Positions 12,601 to 19,108 of a DNA stretch of 64,000 nt are shown here, piece by piece (the stretch's first letter is position 1; the number at the start of each line of letters is the position of its first letter). The stretch is from Clostridia bacterium (lineage in GTDB: Bacteria > Bacillota > Clostridia > Christensenellales > CAG-138). The stretch lies in NCBI GenBank assembly GCA_017448545.1, contig JAFSLH010000006.1, positions 1-64,000 of the forward strand. The letters run 5' to 3'. The notes beneath the pieces were generated by a model, which was given only the letters and a program-made list of their open reading frames with translations, did not search any database and was not told the origin of the DNA. The position numbers were made by a program, and so were the translations under genes.

Positions 12601-12761
12601 TATCGCCTGGTTCTGTCGTTCTGATCCCGCACCGACTGCTCCGCCTCGACGCGTTCGTCCGCGTGCATGTTATTGTACTGACGCTGCTTTTCAACAAGTG
12701 CATTGACCTGCGCGTTCGTCAGATACTGCTTGTATTTTTTGATTTCTTCCGCCGTTTCCAT
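3693..12761 (-). CDS. Giant phage polyvalent virion protein with zinc-metallopeptidase motif
   Basis: The product is 3022 residues. Residues 1-560 are charged and coiled-coil rich. Residues 590-890 contain Gly/Ala-rich hydrophobic helices, including GAMLGGAAFNAAL. Residues 1158-1163 read HELTHW, a zincin HExxH motif, within a domain from about 1080 to 1300. Residues 1335-1490 form a separate mixed alpha/beta module resembling large-polyvalent-protein-associated domains. Residues 1550-2900 are mostly helical, and the last 120 residues carry a duplicated FREWL/FRDWL motif. Phages encode such proteins to be packaged and injected with DNA, where the domains counter host functions. The position (after connector and tail genes, no tape measure) fits an internal ejected virion protein. 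Family placement is from motif and architecture; the substrate of the peptidase is unknown. AGGAGAG precedes the ATG. Confidence 0.7.
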   Translation of the reverse strand: METAEEIKKYKQYLTNAQVNALVEKQRQYNNMHADERVEAEQSVRDQNDRTRRYLQNRGLASVQGNIISGEEPRRQAKVQTAFDTYNDQLQKAEAVPLEQEAIKAANRTIAARNAAYQSYLEEQKKQLEEQKKELRASGATKPLLQEKVDARQERYLQGTSASAGAGQRIAEKATQQLVSNTIRATLTPERRRTEEQNKTLELAKSYGLDTTPAQNATTTNAEKRLAGLAAAREKRLNTEEGQREEYYAATGYRETEAETKQLEKDLVQTKDSLEDLYIYRATLIENMNHDRHPETSGFREELAELDKKIESGQTRQSELEGKIKQGRDEMEKVNNSFEISYAFQQYGNLTDEEIDKELKELEAKTSVKNAANSIRNNLSNSANTGDAGTAWAANRAAGPASTVQSSEEDEKKRQRLQIVKAYRKLEQNEKTLEEGKTLAETGDTTAKHAYKAPENWDKSALGIWKLEDDMVEQYNLHSKRDTGSMYYKAVNDRDILLLFDADMKEEGERHGLYKLSEDFNGWYSGLTWKDEEEKATALSLQYSIYMTDAEVNAFNAVYNEKGPEAADAYFEALLPTLDQRGGDRVEEAAREFAKNLPVVSDILSVPINLLSGMVGPIVVWGRALQGSEMSKEEINRLNFAGLIRESRSEDWSEEGQFLYGTGMSMLDSAAAAGISKATGITWLGGAMLGGAAFNAALREGTERGLSQAQARITATAAGALEMLFETLSIDRLLRIGEAGTLKEIVINVLKQAGVEASEEVNTEIANMIADMVINGDKAKLMEEYRSMINRGYSQKEAYGQVAADAVKEIIVAGAGGFLSGGLMGAGATAIQYRGSNTQEMRSLGAQIRSNEIELNELLNYQFQNEDAAKLQKSKNLTDVELGRLQTQMEAEQQNGEIGKKLRGTDGAVEKLRGFSYDTAELQDLAKKQNLSDVELTTLYLAMQDQTNETIRQQLGVEGKNAVDAFEKITFGVDIDEKDAERIASSKTAVQVFNKTYGVSVATREDVMKAANTEAAKNRDVFGQPVSGSAISMAQGLRQAAQQPSRQSTRTEQPRETVTSRMTEEQRRLAALPSERDKTGTIKTDRGTVAYAFKTENARFLTSQHKAEFAFAQAIANTTGVNIRIVDTLEENGNYDRASNTLTVALDSSRGVMHTVSHELTHWLENTDLEAYKAFVSVLEEEINALDSYDLLPDDLQEWINENRKDGEPLFDTFVRYERQKDASLSEEGARAEAVAECCEPMLQNMDVQRRMASEHLSTARKIRNYLKGIYENIQKLLDRKDPSSREARLIESGAMDVKRVADAWANAVIEASRKQSRQNSEGKQYSIRENAKGKYVEFDREVIHGTDSSKWGKQVTDYINNEIRHGRDVTVYTEKGTALTITADTAGKAAFRNEIEVQGKQKRTMTDGEYALKLRAETHIDELAQISKGDGKTTLDKKNHLFVKEGFNYRVAYFRDKTGYYKMRISVGKNGKINTIYNVGRIEKAVFPTDGAQGPNRSKTETGNAAFDDSKPQNTGVVNRENSGTNQGEQHQRRDEVPLPVFDDQDEREQVKKPATAPEEIDSILQGKKYESALKRITKRKHEQMREWNKSHALADGRSFREKDVTALAKKLLDTVRQGEQAELYRDVKAGMKVSALADRLVDIAPRIWNTLTEGTDQQAVWADVQRLVSDMIGSVEGKDVSHAEELAELKREIPKTIWLNDAQYAEIVNVYKNIFTYMKLLQTALGDRGITVRRATAANPANLDQNWQSIVETVAREYVDISDADQPIALLNLADSMKVSTERVYADKAAAESAAEMLTGELFDGVIKLVPVRQDVSVEQAQQEVMKELADRATFFMKESENNRSDVNALQQERTGLKIQIKENERHIRSLDQQLQESVKKQAQAYKEGKSDAREAFVKRSLAESLKKNLAKLAAAANHPTTKKHIPQALMASVKEYMEKLSGYILDPKKSMDNQLLYNLAQAYERLKTEESGEFADIADEQVRSQIMALAAITSKKSFGELSADEMKIIKDTMAAVTHEITTANQLIGRSVREGVQEQGEKLIREMQNVKKSNFLSGYLYKSLSAERFARMATGYQEGAALVEEMQRLNDGAIEKERIAMEGNQLFADFISQYGKEYETWFGKKAKWIDVGIKDLEGNSVPITTGMKLSLIMHCRNTQNMLHILKGNIIVPDQKLYARGKTAEAYSGKNGHRVLFTTAEGAELEKTLTEAERAYLRCAEDLFYRYCPNAINKVSLQLYGYKKAEVKNYFPIRTDPNFTRTEFETISQNASIENMGMLKERVNAKNPIILEDITSAVRRQIDNTALFAGMAVPIRNFTRVYNVSTAFYGESAKGIVKEKLGEHGAEVIEGFLRDLQKRPHMDSDDRFMAKITSNIVRATLATNISVTIKQAASYPTAASVLSWKSLIKALGRGGKNGRVFSRADMELIDRYTPLLYIRRQGMIDRDIADYKASKNWADKMPAVMDWIRKVDVGTVGRLWYACEYDVKDLHPDLTVGSDTYYKEVAKLFNRVVQETQPNYTPLQRAQYLRKDNPLFHALFGMFKTQAIQNGGILVDAFGEFKATRNLAKDDSHRKAANVKFARAISSQVVQNVVFNAMTLLANAILQKMNPWRDKDEEITPESMALNFGVSMLSSLAGSFVFGSELFDMLMMGLNKATGRELVSVYDSSALLIDSVNDLKDVSGVVGEIVSGIKGEADAADVWKKAEKLIQPIAKIAGVPYANARNIIVGMVHHVEDLQTAIETGELDWFRHSSKSLSKAKIAALYKQWTSNGQGYGGKTFFYYKNQLDACKGTDEKKKTEVQRDLLMAADDLTPDQKAMLDEMLLYTGKAETRIENGVLQKLNDDEWETIADYSDRTMYDLSQKYSGKKYENILQIIERGVDVNTASAAREQYDGMSGDDKSQRFREWLMEQPYTAAEKRTLDECIIGNAAKVADYSNRDAFYLSGLTDAQKGRVSELRKQGIGDSIIAEAYQAYQKETKNGAGYNERFRDWLTSQRFTKEQKETLDMTITGVQKPQREY

Positions 12762-12771
12762 GTGCTCTCTC

Positions 12772-14898
12772 CTATTTGACGTATCTGTTGTTTACATACC
12801 GCAGCTGCACACCATACAGCCCGAACCCTTCATTGATTGCGTCGTTTTCAAACGTCAGGCGCAGCGTCGTGAACCGTTTCAACGATTTTTCGAACCGGAA
12901 CACCGTCGTCGTGATGTCCCGATCCGCGAGATCGACCGTCGCGTTCACAAGGATTCCGTCCCCCTCCGCTGTCAGCAGCAGCGAGCTTCTGTCGTACGGT
13001 TTCACCATGACCGCGCACCCGCGCCGCGCCAGTGATTTCTGCTCCGAGATCGAGGACAAAGCGTCCTGCTTCGTCTTCCAGTACGCCCGGATCGCCGTGC
13101 CGCCCGTCCACTGTCCGTCATCTCGGATCATGCCGTCCGAGAACCGCGTCAGGTCCGCAACGTCCGTGTTGAACTTGCAAATCTCCCCGCTCGTCGTTCC
13201 GAAGTACAGTTCATTCCCGATCGTTAAGAACGCACACGCCGGGATGTTGTTCCAAAAGTACCACTCGTAGACGTAGTGCGAATCGCTCAGGTAAACCGTC
13301 TGCTTTGCGTCTGCTACATAACAGTTGCCGCTCTCCGGGAAGCACAGGATATACCGATCATCGAACACCGTCGCAACCGGCTCTCCGGTTTCCTTCTTCA
13401 TCCGCGCATCCACGAACAGGGACCGGTTCTGCACCGTCCGTCGCTGGGATGCATCCGTACCGGCGATCGCATACACGCCCTGCCGTCCGAAGAAAAGCGG
13501 ATCGTCTCGCAGCGACGCAAACGCCTTCGTCGATGCCGCTCCTACGCCTTTCACGCCTTGCTCGACCGGATACAGAACGCTCCCGTCGTCTTGTTCTTCC
13601 GCCGATCGGATATAAATCTCCGGCTCGAAATTGTCCTGCTCCTTCACGATTGCGAGAATATCGCCATAATGCAGATATCCCTTGATCCTGGTATACTCAC
13701 TCCCGATCTTCGTGAACCCGTTCTCCGGGAAATAGGACGGATCGTCGACGTCGCTCATGAAGTCCATGTTCGGAAACTTCGGATTCCCGCTCACGAACAC
13801 CCTGTTGTCGTTGAAGAAACCGTACCTTGTAGCGATCGTGCACCCCGTGATCATCGTTGCGTCCAACACTGTCTTCGGTGTGAACGTGACCCGGATATTA
13901 TCCAACCCGGCACCCTCGGCGTGCTGCGCCGGCGCTGTCGAGAATACGATCTTCGTGCGTGATCCATCGGCCGCTGTTGTGTACGCGTTCGTTTCTGTCC
14001 ACGTTCCGCTGCTCAGCAATTCAACCTTGTGGATCGTTTCTGCAAGCGTCGTCAGCCAGAAGTTCACATGCGATCCGTCCCCGGCCATCGTGTTGATCTG
14101 CTTCGCGTTCAGGTAGTTCGCTTCTTCGTACGCCGTGCACTGCTGCCACGTCCCCGGGTCTTGATCGCTCTCGTACTTGTAGTAGCCGTTTGTTCCGGTT
14201 GTCGGGATCTTTCCCTCCACTTCCGCAATGATGTATCCGTTGTAGAAGGTGATATCGCTGATCGTGCTCGTCGTCCTCGTTACCTTGTAGTAGTGCGTCC
14301 CGTCCATGATATACAGACAGCCGCCGCATTCAAACGATACGCTCGGCGCGTTCGCCATTGTTTTTTCCGTGTCGACGATTGTCGTACCTTCATCGTCGCG
14401 CGTGAAGCTCGTTGCTTTGATCAGAAGCGCGATATCGTTATCCGTGACCGCACCGTCGTCATCTTCGTCGGCATTCCTTGCCTGCCATGCTTCCGTCGGC
14501 GTTGCCGTTCCCGTTTTGAAATCTTTCAGCCAGGCAATATGCTCCGGCGTCGGTCGGAACGTCGACGTATATTCTTCATCGCCGTGGCCATCGCCCGGCA
14601 ATACGTTTCGCACCGTGCTGATCCTCGGGCATGCAAAAAGCTTCGTCCCGACGTGTGCAAACAGGATTCCGTACCCCTGCAGCAGCGGCAGATAGTGCAG
14701 CCCGTGTACCTTGTCTGTCGTGCTCTGCGCCATTACGCGCCATCCGATCCGCTTCGACGGGAATCCCGCTTCGTCTGCGATCATGTTCAGCATGTCGGAT
14801 GCGCGCGTCTCGTCGATGTTCGTCGGATCTGTAGAAAAATCTACCCCGCGGAATCGGGAGTAGATTTTTTGTTTCCAGTTTGTTACAGGGATGCTCAT
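12772..14898 (-). CDS. Phage tail/head-completion protein with a dockerin-like calcium loop
   Basis: The 708-residue product begins SIPVTNWKQKIYSRFRGVDF, a start style seen in short-tailed phage tail or stabilisation proteins. Much of it looks like beta-propeller or beta-sandwich repeats (YKVTRTTSTISDITFYNG and later YVADAKQTVYLSDSHYVYEW). Residues 144-155 match an EF-hand/dockerin calcium loop with Asp at 144, 146, 148 and 155 and Gly at 149, followed by IALLIKA. The ATG at 14898 overlaps the stop of the connector gene as ATGA, which decides the start over upstream in-frame ATGs. It precedes the giant gene by only 10 bases. The exact virion role is inferred. Confidence 0.6.
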   Translation of the reverse strand: MSIPVTNWKQKIYSRFRGVDFSTDPTNIDETRASDMLNMIADEAGFPSKRIGWRVMAQSTTDKVHGLHYLPLLQGYGILFAHVGTKLFACPRISTVRNVLPGDGHGDEEYTSTFRPTPEHIAWLKDFKTGTATPTEAWQARNADEDDDGAVTDNDIALLIKATSFTRDDEGTTIVDTEKTMANAPSVSFECGGCLYIMDGTHYYKVTRTTSTISDITFYNGYIIAEVEGKIPTTGTNGYYKYESDQDPGTWQQCTAYEEANYLNAKQINTMAGDGSHVNFWLTTLAETIHKVELLSSGTWTETNAYTTAADGSRTKIVFSTAPAQHAEGAGLDNIRVTFTPKTVLDATMITGCTIATRYGFFNDNRVFVSGNPKFPNMDFMSDVDDPSYFPENGFTKIGSEYTRIKGYLHYGDILAIVKEQDNFEPEIYIRSAEEQDDGSVLYPVEQGVKGVGAASTKAFASLRDDPLFFGRQGVYAIAGTDASQRRTVQNRSLFVDARMKKETGEPVATVFDDRYILCFPESGNCYVADAKQTVYLSDSHYVYEWYFWNNIPACAFLTIGNELYFGTTSGEICKFNTDVADLTRFSDGMIRDDGQWTGGTAIRAYWKTKQDALSSISEQKSLARRGCAVMVKPYDRSSLLLTAEGDGILVNATVDLADRDITTTVFRFEKSLKRFTTLRLTFENDAINEGFGLYGVQLRYVNNRYVK

Positions 14899-15254
14899 AT
14901 CGTTACCCATACCCCTCTCTTGCATTCGTTCACCGCGTTGATGTACATTGCTGTGTATCGTTCCGCCTGATACGTGTCAAGTTCTTCCTGCCAGTAATGC
15001 GCTGCCAATCCATAGACGAATGCTGTCCGCAGCAGCTCGTCATGGTAGTCGATCGTCTTCTCCAATCCATCGATCCAGGGGATACTTGCAAGCGGTTCCC
15101 TGCCTTCGGATTCCCGCATGCTGTTTTCTGTGCCGAACGTTTCCGCAATTAAGCGGTTCAGAAAATGGACGGAGAACCTGCCTTCGTCCGTTTTGACGCT
15201 GGCGCTGTTGTAGAGGAACGCCGCCGCCATGTTGCAAATCTGTAAACCTGTCAT
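14895..15254 (-). CDS. Phage head-tail connector / adaptor-like protein
   Basis: This is a 119-residue, mostly helical protein with many aromatic residues (AAHYWQEELDTYQAERY near residue 90). Size, helical content and position between capsid and tail genes match the small adaptors that sit below the portal in short-tailed and siphophage virions. AAAGGAGAATAAA precedes the ATG, and the stop overlaps the next start as ATGA, indicating translational coupling. No specific family was recognised. Confidence 0.5.
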   Translation of the reverse strand: MTGLQICNMAAAFLYNSASVKTDEGRFSVHFLNRLIAETFGTENSMRESEGREPLASIPWIDGLEKTIDYHDELLRTAFVYGLAAHYWQEELDTYQAERYTAMYINAVNECKRGVWVTI

Positions 15255-15303
15255 TTTATTCTCCTTTGCCGAGTTGCACGGCTATACTCTCAGGATGCGA
15301 AAC

Positions 15304-15321
15304 GGGGAGATTGCTCTCCCC
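15304..15321 (-). terminator. GC-rich hairpin after the capsid gene
   Basis: GGGGAGA and TCTCCCC form a perfect 7-bp stem with a 4-base loop, 8 bases after the capsid stop. Only GTTTCG follows, so it may be a weak terminator or an mRNA-stabilising or processing hairpin that sets high capsid expression apart from downstream genes. Confidence 0.4.
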
Positions 15322-15329
15322 TTGACAGA

Positions 15330-16388
15330 TTAGGACGTCGTCACCGTCGTGGTGATGTCGGACTGATACGACCCGGCCGAGCTGCCGAGCACGACCGCTT
15401 TGATCGTGTCGCCTGCCGTATGCGTCGGCGTGGCGGTCGACGTGATCGTTACGGCGCTGTCGCTGTACCGCGGATCGGTGCCGTCCAGCGTATACGCGAC
15501 CTTCTTGCCGCTGCCGACCGTGATCTGACCGGCAACCGATACCGTCGGCGCTGTTTCCACTTCCGAGGTCTTGACCAGTGCAACGACGCCGTTGCACTGC
15601 GAATACGACACGAACGCGTCGAAAACGCGCAGCGCTTCCAGCAGCGCCCCTGCATAGCCCGGCGCGCTCTTGTGGATCCGCGCGATCGCGAGCTTCGTCG
15701 GTGCAAATACGGAATCCTTGCGCGCTCCCAGCGCGTAGCAGTTCGCCGGCATGTCGCCATCCGGAATCGGAACGAGCTGCAGCGTTCCGAAGTTGCCGAC
15801 GTGACCGTTTGCGAGGATCTTGTGCACGATACCGTCGCAGCCGTCCCATTCATCCGCCAGCCGAATGAACTTCATAGACGATTCCGGAACGTACGTCCAG
15901 CGCTGATTCTTCGGGACGCGCTTGTTGTTCATCGCCACCTCCATATCGAGCAGCGCCTCGATGATATTGCTCTTCGTCACCGAGGAGATCTTCACATACT
16001 GGCCGGCGTTATGCGACCACTGCGTCAGATTGTACTTGTCGACGTATGGGATCACGACCTCCTCGTCCTGCTGCTTCATCCATGCGCCTGCACTCTTCAT
16101 CATGCCCTGCATGGAGTTGTCCGTGATGTCGATCACGTTGGAATAGGACTTCTTCTGCGTGATCTTCATGTACTGGATCGCGTCCTGCACGTTGGTCGGA
16201 GTTCCGAACCGGTTCGAGGACGCCCGGTTGTTGTAGTCGTTCAGCGCCGCCGGGAGCGTGTGCAGAACCTTGATGCCTTCTGCGCCGTCCCAAGTGAAGC
16301 GGGTAGATGCCTTGCCGGCGGTCAAAGACTTTGCGCCAAAGCCTTTGTCCATCGTTCCGGCGTATCTCGTCAAAAGATTGATAGCCAT
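15330..16388 (-). CDS. Major capsid protein with C-terminal Ig-like surface domain
   Basis: This is a 352-residue protein directly after an acidic scaffold gene, where the major capsid protein is expected. Residues 1-270 fit an HK97-fold capsid protein in size and composition, with a conserved-looking core (TWDGAEGIKVLHTLP, YIMK-type strands, and YALGARKDSVFAPTKLAIAR near residue 220). Residues 275-352 form an appended module with YTLDGTDPRYS, the signature of the CHB_HEX_C-type Ig-like domains found in surface enzymes; such domains decorate capsids and may bind carbohydrate or mucus. A strong CAGGAGG site precedes the ATG. The capsid call rests mainly on gene order. Confidence 0.7.
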   Translation of the reverse strand: MAINLLTRYAGTMDKGFGAKSLTAGKASTRFTWDGAEGIKVLHTLPAALNDYNNRASSNRFGTPTNVQDAIQYMKITQKKSYSNVIDITDNSMQGMMKSAGAWMKQQDEEVVIPYVDKYNLTQWSHNAGQYVKISSVTKSNIIEALLDMEVAMNNKRVPKNQRWTYVPESSMKFIRLADEWDGCDGIVHKILANGHVGNFGTLQLVPIPDGDMPANCYALGARKDSVFAPTKLAIARIHKSAPGYAGALLEALRVFDAFVSYSQCNGVVALVKTSEVETAPTVSVAGQITVGSGKKVAYTLDGTDPRYSDSAVTITSTATPTHTAGDTIKAVVLGSSAGSYQSDITTTVTTS

Positions 16389-16406
16389 ATGTTCCTCCTG
16401 ATAAAA

Positions 16407-17195
16407 TTATGAATTCCATCCCTCCAGGAATGGGTCCGAGTGGCCCCCGCGACCGGTGACCGATCCGGTGGATGCCGCTTTGTTCTCTTTGTTCTTCCGA
16501 TCTGCTTCAAGCGTTCGGATCTTCTCTTTCAGCGTGCTGATCTCGTGGTCTTTCAACGCTTGCAGCGGTGTCGCTCCGGCCTTTACTGCGTTCTGAACCG
16601 ATTCGGGAATCTCGTCCGGCTTCATGTCCGGGTATTCCCGCAACGCTTCCGCCCAGGCCTTTTGCTCCGCGGTCTGCTCGCTTGTTCTCGCGGCTTCCGC
16701 GCTCGATGCTGTCTGCAGCTTCGCCATCTCCTTGATCATGTCGGCAGGCGCATTCGGGTACTTCTCCCGGATCGTCCGCTCGGCTTCCATCTGGTCGTCC
16801 GCCGCGTTCGATTCCAGCAGATACGACGCATAGTCCTCAACTGACATTCCCGCTTTCTCCGCACCTGCCTTCATGGCTCTATATACGGAGCCCTGCTCTA
16901 CCGAATCCAGTCTGGCTTTCACCTTGTCGTAGTTCAGTCCCTTCTGTGCTGCCGTGATCAGTTCTTCGCGCGTCAGCTGCTTCTCTTCGCCGTTGTATTT
17001 CACGGTGAATTGTTCTTCAGTCGGCTTTTCCGCACCCTCTTCGTCCGGCTCGTCGTCCCAATCGTCATCCTCCCAGCCGTCATCCTCGTCGGAATAATCC
17101 TCCTGTTCGAAGTCGAGATCGTCGTTTTCTGTTTCGACCGTCTCTTCCCCGGCGTCGTTGACTTCCTGATCAAGAGTGGTTTTCTCTTCGTCCAT
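16407..17195 (-). CDS. Phage scaffolding protein
   Basis: The 262-residue product has an extremely acidic N-terminus (residues 20-60 are nearly all Asp and Glu), a helical middle with EKYPNAPADMIKEMAKLQ, and a C-terminal coiled coil ending in a basic, Gly-rich tail. This composition and the position between portal and capsid are typical of scaffold proteins that guide procapsid assembly and are removed before packaging. AAAGGATAGACAG precedes the ATG. No protease domain is visible. Confidence 0.7.
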   Translation of the reverse strand: MDEEKTTLDQEVNDAGEETVETENDDLDFEQEDYSDEDDGWEDDDWDDEPDEEGAEKPTEEQFTVKYNGEEKQLTREELITAAQKGLNYDKVKARLDSVEQGSVYRAMKAGAEKAGMSVEDYASYLLESNAADDQMEAERTIREKYPNAPADMIKEMAKLQTASSAEAARTSEQTAEQKAWAEALREYPDMKPDEIPESVQNAVKAGATPLQALKDHEISTLKEKIRTLEADRKNKENKAASTGSVTGRGGHSDPFLEGWNS

Positions 17196-17231
17196 TCTGT
17201 CTATCCTTTCTGCGGCTATGGTTGGCCGCTT

Positions 17232-18884
17232 TTAATACTGTGCATACGGCGGCATGCCGCCCCCTGCCGCGCCGCTTCCCGCCGCGGCGCCCGCCAGCCT
17301 GGCCGCTGCGTCGTTTTGTTGGTCGACCGGTTCCGGTGCTGTCTGCTGCTGATGCCGCTTCGCAAAGTCGATCAGCTTCTGCTTATGCGGCACATACTTG
17401 TCCGGCATGACCTGCAGGAACAGTTCGAACGCTTCCGGATCGTTCATCACGCCCGAAGTGAAGATGTTGTTCAGCGTCTGTACCTGCATCGTCTCGGACC
17501 AATACGACGACGCGCCGATGTCAACCCGCACTTTCACGTTCTCGTCCGTAAGCGTAGAGAATTCAAACGTTTTCTCCTGTTCTTCGACTTCACCGGTCAT
17601 CTGATTCACGGTCTCAATGACGATTTGCCGCTTGCCGTAGTACGCTCGCATCATGTCGATGATGATCCGCACCTGTGCCTCGACGAAAGCATAGAACTCT
17701 TGACGGTGCAGCTCGATCGGATAGTTGTCTGCCGTCTGCAGTGCGATAATCGCCGCCGCATTTTCCGGCCGCACATTGCCCATCGTCGCATCCGAAACGC
17801 CCATGCAGTCCCTGGTCAGCGACAGCATCGAATCCATGACGTTCGTCACGGACGGATTGACCGGCGCGCCCTGCAAATATGTCGCGACCTTCGAGATGTC
17901 GATCGTGCCCGGAACCTTGATCGCCTTTGCCGGGGACGGATCCCATTCTTTGACCTGATCGCTGTAAATCAGTTTCGGGAACGACGTGTTCCGAATCTGC
18001 GTCACGATCGACGTATACGTCTTGTTCAGCGCGATCTGATTCGGGATCAGGCCCGTGATCGCCGACCGGCCGTGATAGGAATTCCGAATCTTCTCCCAGC
18101 TCATCCATGCAAGCGGATACCTGCGCATCAACGTGTCCCACTTCCCGCGGATCAGGCAGTGCTCCGTCGTCTTGATCGCTTGAACGGACCCGCTCTTTGG
18201 GTCTTTCCACAGCTTGACCGCCACTGTGACGAGCGTGTTGTCGTCGCCTTCCTCCTCCTGGTTGTCATCCGAATCCGGCAAAATGTTGTTGATATCGGAT
18301 TCCGGGATCCCGTTTTTCCGCGCCTCGTCTTTCATTTCGTCCAGCGGTTTCCGCAGCAGCACGATAATATACGGCTGTTCTTCCACCCGCGACGAATACG
18401 GATTCCCGAATATCACGTTGATGTTTTCAACGATTTCGGAACGAATAGCGCCCTTTGCCGCCTGCCCCGTCGGTGCATCCGCATCGAACCAGAAGAATGC
18501 CGCCGTGTCTCCGTCGACAATCGCGTCACGCACATGCTGGCGGTTCTGCCGTTTGAGTTCAAGCAATTCGAACACGGCTTCGATCTCTCCGGAAATCGTG
18601 CGCAGCGTGTTCTCCTGTGCCTTTGCGTTCTTCAATGCCGTCAGATTTGCCGCAATATCATCCGAAACGACTTTCGAAATGAACATCGCGCATACGCGCT
18701 GCAGGAAGTTCAGCTGTACCAGAAGCAGATCCGGCGTCTCCGCTTGCATGCCGCGCCATTGATCGCCTGTGTAGAACGCCTCGTTCCGCTTGACCGTCTC
18801 AAATAAGTCGATCGTCGTTTTGTAGCCCTTTCCCTGATCGACCTCTTTGAAAATCTCCTCCGGTTTCTCTCGAATCGGCTTCAT
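17232..18884 (-). CDS. Phage portal protein
   Basis: This 550-residue protein lies downstream of the large terminase. It has the usual portal layout: an N-terminal region with FYTGDQWRGMQAETPDLL, long helices, a central segment (PLAWMSWEKIRNSYHGRSAITGL is its core), and a Gln/Ala/Gly-rich C-terminal tail. The portal forms the dodecameric DNA entry ring of the head. The ATG overlaps the stop of the small upstream membrane-protein gene as ATGA, and GGGGAGGAC precedes it. Length and context make the call secure, though the subfamily is not resolved. Confidence 0.8.
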   Translation of the reverse strand: MKPIREKPEEIFKEVDQGKGYKTTIDLFETVKRNEAFYTGDQWRGMQAETPDLLLVQLNFLQRVCAMFISKVVSDDIAANLTALKNAKAQENTLRTISGEIEAVFELLELKRQNRQHVRDAIVDGDTAAFFWFDADAPTGQAAKGAIRSEIVENINVIFGNPYSSRVEEQPYIIVLLRKPLDEMKDEARKNGIPESDINNILPDSDDNQEEEGDDNTLVTVAVKLWKDPKSGSVQAIKTTEHCLIRGKWDTLMRRYPLAWMSWEKIRNSYHGRSAITGLIPNQIALNKTYTSIVTQIRNTSFPKLIYSDQVKEWDPSPAKAIKVPGTIDISKVATYLQGAPVNPSVTNVMDSMLSLTRDCMGVSDATMGNVRPENAAAIIALQTADNYPIELHRQEFYAFVEAQVRIIIDMMRAYYGKRQIVIETVNQMTGEVEEQEKTFEFSTLTDENVKVRVDIGASSYWSETMQVQTLNNIFTSGVMNDPEAFELFLQVMPDKYVPHKQKLIDFAKRHQQQTAPEPVDQQNDAAARLAGAAAGSGAAGGGMPPYAQY

Positions 18885-19105
18885 CTCGTGTTGTCCTCCC
18901 CGTTGTACTGCAGCATTCTGTCAAACTGCTCTTCGTACTCCCGCTGCTTTTTCTCGCGTTGGGCCTTGTCTTCCGCCGCCTTATCCTCCGGCTGCTGCTT
19001 CTCTGTCGGACGTTTCTTTTTCTCGCCCTCGCCGCACCGATATCCCCACACGAACGCCGTCGCGAAGATGACCGCGCCGACCATTGCTCCGATCACATAC
19101 TGCAT
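18881..19105 (-). CDS. Small single-pass membrane protein between terminase and portal
   Basis: This is a 74-residue protein. Residues 3-22 form one transmembrane helix (VIGAMVGAVIFATAFVWGY) and the rest is a highly charged Lys/Glu/Gln coiled coil. GGAGGATTTT precedes the ATG and the stop overlaps the portal start. The topology resembles small phage proteins of unknown role, including some spanin-like or lysis-associated proteins, but nothing in the sequence fixes a function. Confidence 0.6.
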   Translation of the reverse strand: MQYVIGAMVGAVIFATAFVWGYRCGEGEKKKRPTEKQQPEDKAAEDKAQREKKQREYEEQFDRMLQYNGEDNTR

Positions 19106-19108
19106 TGA

